Source of the DNA: Agrypnia vestita
Lineage: Eukaryota > Arthropoda > Insecta > Trichoptera > Phryganeidae
Assembly (NCBI GenBank): GCA_016648135.1
Contig: JADDOH010002067.1
Span: forward strand, 124,001-188,000
DNA length: 64,000 nucleotides
Reading direction: 5' to 3'
Made by a program: the position numbers and the translations under genes. Shown here piece after piece: positions 45,344 to 55,874 of the stretch. The notes under the pieces are model-generated. The model worked only from the letters and a program-made list of their open reading frames with translations. It did not search any database and was not told the DNA's origin. Position 1 is the stretch's first letter. Every line of letters begins with the position of its first letter.

Positions 45344-48300
45344 TTATTTTGGTATATGGGCGCCTAAGGGTTGGAACCCATTCTCATCAGCGATGTAGTC
45401 CACCCTGTAGAGTATCCCATCGGGCCCTACGTATTCGTAAAAGCCTTTCGACCTCAGACCGGTTTCGGTGTCACTGATCTTTTCATCTTTACCAAATTCC
45501 TCGGCGAGGATTTTGTTTTCTGTCTCGTAGAGGTAATGGTATCCATCAGGGTAGACGTCGTCTTCCAAACGAATGATTCTCGCTCCAGAGCTGTCAATTT
45601 GCGGTGTGGATTTCTGTACTACCACGGTGGGTTTGCGGCTCTGTGGTGCCGGGCTGGTGGGTTTCCTTGGGACGATCTGCTGGTCGCGTGCTGCTGGTTC
45701 CTGGCCTCCTACGTATTGTCCGCCCGGTTGGCCTCTGTCGCCACTGTTGATGAAATAATTAAATTATAAATCTACTAGAGGCAAACACAATAATCCCTGC
45801 CATTTGTTAATATTTACTAAATTAAACATGAAAATTATCGAAAAAATAAACATTTATAATATTTGCACGCAATAAATAATTTAACCCGCCCGTGTGCGAT
45901 GCATGTCGTCTGTGTGGAGTATGTGGGAGTAGAGTGGGAAGTAGATCAATAAAAAATTGGCTACATAACATAACTTTGTAATGAAAAACCAGGTATTGTT
46001 GAAACATTATGAGTTTAGATGATATGTAGTGGAGAAATATTACAGCGTAATTTGTATCATGTATTGCAATTATAAAATACATTTTGAACAATTTTATACT
46101 TTATCGTGATAAATATTTAATATTTTCCATAAGATTATAAAATATATTATTAAAATATTCGCTCTAACATAATTGGTTAATTCTTGATTTATTCAAAATT
46201 ACTTTTATAAATTCTGCAAGGGAAGTTGTTCGTCATTAATTCAATACAATTATAATAGTAATTGATCCATTTCATTAATTCTGAAAGCATTTAAAACGCA
46301 TTCAGCCATTTCACAAGCTTAATGATAAACATATTTATATTTTTGGACCTACGCCATTCAATATTAATGCGTAAAACGATTGCAAGTCAGACTGCGGGGT
46401 CTTAATATATTTTGTTACAACATCCAACCTTTTAAATCGAGGTAAAAGATTAATAAAATATTTTGGCACCACGAAAGCAAACTGAATTGAGTGAAAATCA
46501 GATCATTTAGGCGTGTGTCCTTTTATCATATAATAATCCTTTTATGATATAATAACCCAAAGAATTAACAAATTCGGAAAGAGTACAGAGCTGTTCTTAG
46601 CATAGTGAAAAGAATTAAAATTGGGTTTGAGCATGTTGAGCAATCGAATAAGTACGAAGGATATATAACGCAAATTTTGATGACGCCAGAAAAAGGGGGC
46701 GGCCGCAGAAGACATGACATGACCAGGTTAACCAGATATTGTAAGACGGTCCTGTTAGGAGCCTTAACAATCGTTGAGCTTGCAAAGATGTACGAATGTG
46801 GATCAGGTGAGAGTTGTCTATCAGGACAGAAGAATATGGCCCCCTAACTGCGTGATGATAAATAAGTTAGTTAAGAAAATTTATTTTTTCTTTTCTCTAC
46901 AGCGCCAGCGGTCAGTAAATGAATATTAAACTTGATTTCAAAGTACGTTCATGAACACCTAGAAATTAAAATGCTGTCTCCTTCGAACTAGGTCATTATT
47001 CTTGGACAGGTAGCCAGCATGGCTAAAAATAATGCTAATAAGCATCAAACGTAAATAGTAACATTATAGGGGCTCATTAAAAAAATTACGTTATTAATAT
47101 TTTTAATATTAAAGGCATTATCTTTATGATCAGACATGTTAACAAAATATTATTGATGTAAGTATATGACAAATAAAAGTTTTATAGTGGTTATATACCT
47201 ACTAATAAAAATGTTTCAAAGTAACGTTTTAAAAGAGAATTAATCTTTTTCTTCAAATGTAGCAAATTTATTTTGTGGTAACATAATTATAATTAATATA
47301 AATTAACTTTGTTTAAACCACTTATTTATTGAAAAAAATCAACATGTTTCAAAGCCAATGGCTTCTTCATCAGGAAAACAAAAATAATATTTAAAAATCG
47401 AAGTATAGATCAAAATATTAAAAAGTTATATATGGAAAATAATAATATAAAGTACCTAATTAAATAATAATATAAATACAAAGTTAATTTATATGGAAAA
47501 TAATAATATAAAGTACCTAATTAAATAATAATATAAGTACAAAGTTAATTTATATTAATTAGAGAATTAATCATTTTTCATTATTGAGTGCAGAATTAGG
47601 GTTGGTATTATTATAATTTTAAATCGATTATATTATCAAAAATTCAGTTGATTAACTGAAAAGGTTCAATGACATGTAATTTCCTTAAAAAACTGACATC
47701 TTTTTTGCTCGTAAAGAGAGCTTAAAATGGTCGAAACATTGAATTATTTTGCGGTTTGATTTTATTGCAACCGTTTCGGGGATGAGTATCGGGTAAATTA
47801 TATTCTTGAAAAGTTTCCTCAGGAGTTGCAACTAGGCCAATATTTACTAAGATTACTTTTGATCATCATTAAACATAAACATAAAAACAATATTAATTAG
47901 AACTTGGAAGCCATTTCTATGCTTTGAAGGATATTTCACCGATTTTATATAATGATATTACATAAAACTATAAATTTTTCATTAAAATTTTACAAAAATC
48001 TTTCAAAAAATTATCATTAATTTAAGATCAATTTATTTTCAAAATTATAATACAGATATGGAGAGAGAAAATTTTTGTATGTACATTTATCTTTTTCACT
48101 AGTTTTGAGTTCTGACAGATTTTAGTCGATCTTAAAAATAAACCTTTATCCTACAGATAAAATAATATTTTTATTAATTTCACCACCAAACAGATGTATA
48201 AAAGTGAATTAGGTTAGAAAAACATGCCAGGATATAAGAGTGAGTAACTTGTTAGCCTACCCTTGCCAAGAAACAATATGGTAGTATGTTAATGGTACAA

Positions 48301-50696
48301 CCTTCGAGCTATTCATTACTTTCAAAGGATTATTTGTGTATTGATACTAAAGATGGATTTAGAAACTAAACCGCCACTATCTAATCGACGAAAAAAAAGG
48401 TTGACAAATTTGAAAATGTTTCTTCTGTGTATAGTTTTCTGGGATATTCTACCATGTTCATTTTTTTAAATTTTTGTCTGGAAATAGTGACTGACTATTG
48501 ATAACTTTTCTTGAAAACGTGTTTGTATGTTTTAGAAATATTTTACCAGCATTCAAATTTAATAGTTTCGCTCTGACTGTAAAATCAGTTCCAAATATAT
48601 TAATTTCGACTTTGTCCATTGGATAGTGGCGGTATTATTTTTGAATCACTAAAACAGTCTTACTTATATGCTCCAGAGTTGTCGGGCCTGTATTTTCCAT
48701 CTGAACCTCCGTAGTACCTTCCGTCGTTATTCCTGTATTTTTCCGCAGGTACAACTACCCCCGTATACGCTCCCCTGAAACCATCCCCTACGTGCACATA
48801 TTTGCCATCGTTACCATCGTTATACCTGAAAAAAAGTGTGATTAATTAGGTAATTCTTAAATATTCTTACTCATAAGCTTCATTGATCGGTCTTTTATAC
48901 CTTCCTTCGTCGCTACCCTTATATCTATCTGCAGGCACAGCTGACCCCGTATACTGCCCTCTGAAACCATCTCCTACGTGAACGTACTTCCCGTCATTAC
49001 CGCCAGAGTATCTGGAAGAAAAATTGGGCAATCATCAAATCTAGTACAGAAAAAATGTCATATATATTGATATGTAAATATGATATGTATCATAAGTAAT
49101 TAATTTTCAGCTTAATTTTATATTAATTTATCTAATTTAAAACTTTTTATGATTAGTATCCAATTATTTATCTTAGTTATTCACTTAATTATTATTATTA
49201 TTATAAATTATTTTTTCTGAATAAAGAAGTCAACATTTCATACCCATTACTCTCTTGATATTTTTTCTGTAAATGAATTTGAAGTTTAGGGCTGTCAAAA
49301 CTTGATATATTGAACAACTTATTTTTTATACTTATAAGCATGTACTCTAAATATTTTAAATAAATTAAAATATAAAATATACGCTAAATATTTTCAAAAT
49401 ATTTTTTAATTTTTTCTTAAATAAATGGTTTAATATTTTTTATTATTGTAGATATGAAATATTCAACATGTCTGTGATTAGAAAAAGTATCAGAATGAAT
49501 ATCACTGATACACTAAACAGTAGATTAGGAATACATCCGGATTGACGTGGAATACCTACTCAGACCACCGTAGATTAAAAAACAGTTTTTATTTTAACAT
49601 AGAAAACTAAAATCTCAATATTATTATTGGTTTGACATATTCGAATTATATATAATCTGGTAATAGGAACGTATTAAATAAAATATAAAATCTGTATAAA
49701 CGATTTGATATAATTCGGTACCAACCTGCCAGTGTTGTACAATTCCGGTCTGTACCGCCCATCATCATCAGCGTTTGCAACCGAAACCGAATAAAGTAAG
49801 AAAACCACCTGAAAAGACAAATATAGTTTTAAAAAATAATCAAATATTTTGTGTCATTAATGCATCACAATAAAGAACTTTGGTAGGTACATACAATAAT
49901 ATTTTTCAATATGTGAGTTTTTTAATTTATTTATTTATTTATATATTTAATATTCACGGAAGACCAACAGCACAACAAAGAAGCAAAGAAAACATTAATA
50001 TAATATAGATGGCCAATTACAGGTCTCCACTTTTAGAAACATTTTAATAATGATAAATGTGTTGTGAAATAAACTTAGGCATGTTAAGAATAATATAAAA
50101 AGAAAGAATATAAATTTAAACAAAAGAAAAAAACTTAATTATTAGCAGAAAAAACTTAGGCGTGTTGAGAATAATACAAGAAAGGATAAAAAAAATTAAA
50201 CAAGAGAAAAAGAGACTCAATTAGTAAGCAGAAAAATTTAGGCATGTTAAGAATAATACAATAAAAAAGAATAAAAAATTTAAACAAATGAAAAAGAAAC
50301 TTAATTATTAGCAGAAAAACTTAGTCATGTTGAGAATAATTCAACAAGAAAGAAATAAAGAACAAAAAAATTGAAATGAGAGAAAAAGCGAATTAATTAG
50401 TAAGCAGATAAATTTAGGCATATTAAGAATAATACAACAAGAAAAAATAGAAAATTATATACAAAAGAAAAAGAGACTTAATTAGTAAGCAGAAAAAAAT
50501 TCTGCACTCAAAATATTTCTTAATCTTGTGTGATTAATGTAGAGATATTTTAAAATAAACATTTATTTGAAAATTTTGTTTATTAAACATGTTTTCTACT
50601 TTTCTAATTGAGTTAAAACTAATTAAAATTATTTTGGATATGCATTTTTGAATAGTACCTATACTAAAATGGAGTACATACCAGAAACTTGTTCAT
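45344..50696 (-). CDS. LCP-30-like RR-1 cuticular protein, 5 exons
   Basis: Exons on the - strand: 50682-50696 (MNKFL), 49726-49808, 48871-49011, 48664-48825 and 45344-45743, giving 266 residues. Junctions: GTATGT/TCAG (phase 0), then GTTGGT/CCAG, GTAAGA/TCAG and GTAAGA/ACAG, all phase 2. Signal peptide 1-18 ([18 protein letters not shown]). Then [20 protein letters not shown] and two related blocks, one per exon: [20 protein letters not shown] (about 37-79) and [20 protein letters not shown] (about 84-133). A Pro/Gln/Lys-rich linker follows, then the RR-1 chitin-binding domain at about 201-264 ([43 protein letters not shown]). The design of tyrosine/glycine repeats before a C-terminal RR-1 resembles lepidopteran LCP-30. 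It ends soon after the RR motif, without the usual PTPPPIP tail. Exons 3 and 4 are a duplication. Confidence 0.88.
46560..46878 (+). mobile_element. decayed non-LTR retrotransposon end in intron 4
   Basis: Across frames: [19 protein letters not shown] then [15 protein letters not shown], matching the GRPRKTWMDQ...RNRRACM pattern of non-LTR C-termini. It ends CTGCGTGATGATAAATAAGT then TAGTTAAG, the same kind of 3' tail as 44240-44372. Lies in the last intron of the LCP-30-like gene, opposite strand. Confidence 0.65.
47292..47560 (-). mobile_element. 269-bp element with 22-bp TIRs and a hammerhead-like motif
   Basis: Ends AATTAATATAAATTAACTTT and its reverse complement AAAGTTAATTTATATTAATT bound the element. 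On the - strand it carries CTGATGA (47367-47373), helix II AAGCC/GGCTT with loop ATT, GAAA (47347-47350), and helix III ACATGT followed by T (GUU). A 61-bp tandem duplication (47430-47551) sits on the other side. Same family as 25541 and 27911. In intron 4 of the LCP-30-like gene. Confidence 0.75.
47430..47551. repeat. 61-bp tandem duplication
   Basis: ATATGGAAAATAATAATATA begins at 47430 and again at 47491; the two 61-bp copies differ by one base (ATAAATACA versus ATAAGTACA), so the duplication is recent. Confidence 0.95.
48418..48475. repeat. fragment related to 51228 and 7050
   Basis: TTCTTCTGTGTATAGTTTTC then TGGGATATTCTACCATG closely matches 51231-51275. Related wording (TTTTCTGGGATAGTCTGCCG) occurs on the - strand at 7050-7075, next to a hammerhead-like motif. 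Lies in intron 4 of the LCP-30-like gene. Confidence 0.7.
49935..50040. repeat. dispersed repeat fragment, second copy
   Basis: Related to 38670-38790 (ACCAACAGC, GGCCAATTACAGGTCTCCAC). It directly precedes the tandem array in intron 1 of the LCP-30-like gene. Confidence 0.55.
50071..50495. repeat. ~85-bp tandem repeat x 5 in intron 1
   Basis: Units start AACTTAGGCATGTTAAGAAT or a close variant near 50073, 50153, 50235, 50318 and 50410 (spacing 80-92). Each then runs through ATAATACAA, an A-rich core, AAACAA.AGAAAAAGA and TTAATTAGTAAGCAG. Purine-rich on the + strand. The array fills about half of the first intron (49809-50681). Confidence 0.85.
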
Positions 50697-50759
50697 ATTG
50701 CGTGTGGCGTTTGGAAACAAAGAAATTGCAGGTTATCGGTGCAATGCGAGGATGCAGAT

Positions 50760-50794
50760 TGAATCACAAATATTTGTATCGCCGCGTATTTATA
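50760..50794 (-). promoter_or_regulatory. core promoter of the LCP-30-like gene
   Basis: On the - strand TATAAATA (50787-50794) is followed by a putative start region near 50758-50766 (TTCAATC). The ATG at 50694-50696 gives a leader of about 65 bases. Confidence 0.6.
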
Positions 50795-50849
50795 GCATCT
50801 CCTGACCCGAGAAGTTTCATATCTCTCTACCCAACGCCCTCCAGGTAAC

Positions 50850-53200
50850 AATGTGTCGAGACGTTTGTTAACCTACACAACAGTGCTTCCAAAACTATAT
50901 TTTTAATTTTGGGGTCTTCAAAATGCTAAAACAGTGTATTTTAGTAGGTTTTATTTTATCAATTAATTAATCGTTAACAGTAAAATGAAGATAAAAGAGG
51001 CTTATGATAAACTGAACAACAGTATAAAATTTATATAGAATTTTCATTGATTTTATACTTAATAAATTAATACATTATACATGTACTACATTTAATAGAT
51101 TTCATTTAGTAACAATTCTTTTAAAAAGGCTATGTATGCGTTAATACATATATCTACCACAAATGGATTTTGTAAGATTTTACAATCAAATTATATTAAA
51201 AATGTCCTTAGGTTTTCACGGCCATTCAGAATCTTCTGTGTATAGTTTTCTGGGATATCCTGCCGTGTGCAGAATATTCCAGAAGACTATTCACAGAACA
51301 CATTATATTGTAATATGTCACAAAGCTGTACATAAATATATAGTATTTATATACCTAGGTATGTGGTTGAAAATGACCTCATGTTACGAACAAAATTAAT
51401 GTTTTCAGCATATAATTTTCAAATACACACTCGTACAAATCCTGATATTGCTTACAATGGACTAGTTGTGTAATGAGATGGTTTTTATGAACTTTTTGAA
51501 TTATTTGATTAGACATATTTTCAGTATAAGTTATCAACTGGACGGTAACGTAAATTGAATAGTGAAAAAAACATTGAATATTATTAGGAGTTTAAAAACT
51601 ATAGGTAAGATATAGGGTTCATCTTATGAAACTAACTGCATATCAAAATATTTTGCATAGTGTTTTGAGATATTTTTCTGCATGTCTCTGAACTCTCTGA
51701 CTATTCACCGGATATCAGTAAATCAGCCCTGTTGCAATATAGTTTAAAACATCAGAATGAGAGGTCCGATACATATAGATTTTGAACGGACTTAAAAACC
51801 CTTTTAAGACCGTTCAATATATTTTTATATGTGTACTAATTAATGTTTGCTCGTATAGTAAAGATAAGAACATACTTAAATGTAAAAATATCTGCTGATC
51901 TCAAAACAGTAAAATGCAATCGCATTAGTTGAAACACTAAACTGCATAATTTAATGCATCCGTTGCTGGTCAACCTTTAGAGAAGAGAATTAGCGCACTC
52001 ATCATTTGAAATACTATCATTTGTATGCTTCGCTGGCTTACGAGTAACATGAGCTGTCCAGGTCATTTATTAATAAATAATTTATTCCGTATTACAAGTT
52101 TCAAATAACACAAAAGGTATAATCCACGTTTTATTTTATTATATATATATAGATACATACTGCACACAGTTTTGCAAGCGTAAAACAGATATAGAACATT
52201 TGAAATAAGAAACTTTCTTAAATGAACGTGCAAAAAATGCTTTTTGACCTTGCACTTCTGGTAATCCTTATGACCATAAATTTGTAATAATACAATGAAA
52301 TGTGGATGATATAGTGGCCTCACATATTTGCGTATTTCATCAGTAATATCTCAGTATTTTGTTAATCCCACCAGTGTATTTTTAATTAATGGTTTATTCA
52401 TACGGTAAAGGTAATCCACTTGTAGCCTATCATTAACGGAATTTTTCGGAAATTCGCCTCATATGGGTACTGTATTTTGGTTAACCCAAAAGCACCATAC
52501 AATTTTTACCATAGCTAACGAGATTTGTGTTTGAAATTCAAAAAATATGTATTTTTTAGTCTAAACGTAAACAATTGCATATTATTGCGCATATTACAAC
52601 TATTTTAGATAAAATATTTTTGTATTAACAACTTTTGGATATTTTTTTAATAATCTCCTGGATCTGAAGAAAAGTAGTTAAATTTAACATACATACGTAT
52701 ACATTTTGGGTTTTGTAAAAAAGGTGAACGTGCTGCAGAGAACTCAAAGTGAACTGATGCTTGCTAATAAAAAAATATAGTTCTGAAGCAAGCAGGAATG
52801 TGGTTTTTTTTGGCCAGAAAGGAGTTTTTAGAAATTTATATTTTAATTATTCGATCATTTACGAGTTTATGTCATGGATACTATATAAAGTAACAAGCAT
52901 GTATGCTTTAGATGTCTGGGGTGACAACGATGCATATGGCTTCTGGATACATATGGTCATCATTGCAGCTTCTAACCATTATACGTGAAGACTGTATCTT
53001 TCCGAGTTGGTGTGCATGGTAAAGTCGAATTCAGTTGATTTTGAAGCGACCTACAGCTACGAAGGAATTTAACAGTGCAATAATGCGTGGTAGTATAATG
53101 CTAACACCAACTAATTTATTTTATTACGAAAAGCGACAAATGTACAAAAATTATTTTCAGTAGAAGAGACCCGTCGTTTGTACTGCCGGGTTAAAAAAAA
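50850..53200. other. intergenic stretch
   Basis: No gene recognised. It contains the inverted repeat at 51228-51300 and an unexplained GC-richer patch at 51960-52065. Other open frames are AT-driven. Confidence 0.45.
51228..51300. repeat. imperfect inverted repeat linked to the Penelope-type flank
   Basis: CTTCTGTGTATAGTTTTCTG then GGATATCC is matched in reverse by GGAATATT-CCAGAAGACTATTCACAG on the right, around a short GCCGTGTGC centre. Shares wording with 48418-48475 and with the flank of the hammerhead-like motif at 7000. Confidence 0.65.
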
Positions 53201-53212
53201 CCCCCGGGCGGT

Positions 53213-53392
53213 ATGGATCAGCGTCTACCCAATTCGCGACTGAATCTGTTTAAATTGAAGGGCGAAATAATTTTGGGTGGGATCTCCATTTCGCAATATT
53301 CGGAGTATTTGGTTCAGGAGCAACGGGCTCCTTTCTCTTTGCAGACCCAGACGGATCTTCTTAAAAAACCATTAACCTTTGAATTTATTTAA
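53213..53392 (+). other. isolated 59-codon ORF in a GC-richer block
   Basis: ATG at 53213 opens a frame ending TAA at 53390-53392: MDQRLPNSRLNLFKLKGEII, LGGISISQYSEYLVQEQRAP, then FSLQTQTDLLKKPLTFEFI. Composition is protein-like and GC is clearly above the neighbourhood. A small inverted repeat CCGGGTT..AACCCCCGGG lies just upstream (53187-53208). No signal peptide, membrane segment or family recognised. It may be a fragment of a transposon protein, a single exon, or a short gene. Start chosen as the first in-frame ATG. Confidence 0.3.
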
Positions 53393-53399
53393 AAGAACA

Positions 53400-55870
53400 T
53401 CCAATTAAATTCTCGCTTTAGTCTGTGATGTCAATATCATGTATTAAGGGTTATGTAATGTTAAGGCTGATTAAAATATTTTTAAGGTAAGAAAAACGAC
53501 TTCAGGTAGCAATAAAGCAGGATGATCTTCCATTACTGCAGTGTTCAGCTACTCCATGCTAAATCGATCTAAAATTTAAATTACCAATGGCGTGGATTAT
53601 TTACCAAATCATATATGTATATATATGTTCTGTAACTAAATTTATTTTTCATGCTTCAATATGTTGCTGACAATAAAAACTCATTATTATAGAATTATTA
53701 TCATAAAATTTTAAACGCTTTAACATTATTATATAATTTTAAATGCAAAATATTTTTACGCTTATTAATAAGATTTAAGCAATTTTTTTCGAGGACTGCA
53801 CATGGTGGCTAAGGGATCTTAATGTAATATAAAAAAATAACACAGACAATTTAATAAGCATAAAAGTATTTTCCGCATGTGGTTTAGTTTATTAAAGACA
53901 AATCATATTTATTGTGAAGTTGAAATTTTAGAAGATAATTTTTTTAATAATTTAAGAATTACCTGTAATGATTAGCATAACAATCTGTGAATCGAAAAAT
54001 ATTAAAAAAAAATTGTAACATTCTGTGATGACGTTCCGGTAGTACCTATGTATTTTTTAACACATATATTTCATAATAATAATATTTTATTAAATTATAA
54101 AATACTTATAAAACAAATATTTCCTAATGATAGTTCAACTTTTTGTAAAATATAAGTCAGAAATACTGAAAAAAATTCAAACTTTGATGTCACATATCTC
54201 TATAATTATCGATATTTTAGGTCACGGTTGCTTGAAAATTTTCGACTCATAATTAAATCAGAAATATAGCCCTAGGATAGGGTAATAATATAGGATATTA
54301 ATGTGGTACAAATAATCCTGTATTTGATTTATTTTTTATATACTCGCTTGAGTTTAGTAGTCAATTTGTTTTTGAGTATATTTTTTTTAAATATATTTCG
54401 TTTCAAAATGTATTAAAAATTCAACTAAAATGTTACATAAAATTAGGATTTTATTTTTGACATACAAAAAAAAGTGGTGGGAATTACAGGAAAATTCTAC
54501 TTTCTTATCTGCAATATTATTACATCAAGTGTACAATTCAAATATGATTATTGCAATATCTTCGCCATTTCAGTTTGAGTATTATCTAAAAAGTTAGTGA
54601 TACAGGTACTGAATACCTTTCATGATTCATAAGCTTTATTGATGACAGTGAATTGGATACCCACGTGATATATAAGGGATAAACTTAAATCAACTTTTTA
54701 AATTATACGCATTAAGATTTCTTTCAAGCTGCGGTGCCCAAACATCTTGATGATAAATGTACATCCTGTTGCAAACTCAACATTTGAGGCATTCTTTTTA
54801 TCTTAACCATTTAAACGCACAATTATTTTGTTTTCGTGAACTTCATCGAATAAATGATAAGCCTGACTTTAAATGTTATATAATATATATGTTTATGGCA
54901 ATGAATATAAGCGATCAGTCAAAAATTTTATGATTTACATTGACCTTATCTGATCATTGAAATGATTGCGTGATGTGGTAAAGGAACATTCGCATAAAAG
55001 ATAAAAGAAAATAGAAAATAATGAAAGAGGTGAAGAAAAAATGTAGAACATTTATTGAGCACAGACTGAAAGCGTTCCTAAGCTGAGTATTCAATCGATT
55101 ACTATATTGAAATAAATTTATAAAAAAAATAATTTAATGCATAACTTAACATTATAGTCGTTAGGTTAGGTTAACTAAATATTTGAGTAGTGGGTTTGAT
55201 CATAATTTTAGACTGTGGTAGTACACAGTATTGTGTAGGAAAAATTTGACATCCAAATATTTTACCCTTTTCAGTTTTGGTGTGGTGGACGCATATTATA
55301 CATGTTGCCAGTATGAATAAAACAACAAAACAGCGGGATCGAATGAACTTTTCCTACTCTGCCATCTCATCATCATCATCATCATCTGCGGTAGTGGAAA
55401 CTATCGAAATTACGTCTTTGTGTTTATAATTTACCGGCTAAATTATTTTAAAATAATCGAATTTGTAAATTAATGCGTGTATTTAGGTGTAATTCATGAG
55501 TGTTATTTCCATTCAAATAAATAAATTAATAAAGTTCAGGTAATTGCACTACGCTTTACACAATGCAATATTATGTTTTTACATTTCTTCAGTGGTTTTT
55601 ACATATTATAAAGTATCGATATAACAGTAGTTAACAAATTGTTTTAAAATAACATCACCATTCATACATCAGGGCTACGAGATCTGAAATTATTGTATTC
55701 GCGTTTATTGTGTAAACTGGGTAATGTTGTGTTAAACCACTCCTTTTTAAAAAAAATAAATTGTATGATTAACATTAAAAATATTATTTATATACCTAAG
55801 TAACAGAAAAAATTCGCGGACAATATTCATCATTACACTTCCTATCAAGAGCAATTCTTAGGTAAATACC
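53400..55870. other. intergenic AT-rich stretch
   Basis: Only the dispersed repeat at 54125-54240 and a (TCA)n run at 55368-55386 were noted. No gene recognised. Confidence 0.5.
54125..54240. repeat. dispersed repeat, copy B
   Basis: Partner of 8985-9100, same orientation, with substitutions and small indels. Confidence 0.7.
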
Positions 55871-55874
55871 ACTA

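Noticed and set aside
45371..45769. 132- and 61-codon ORFs on the + strand
   Set aside because: Antisense shadows of the last exon of the LCP-30-like gene.
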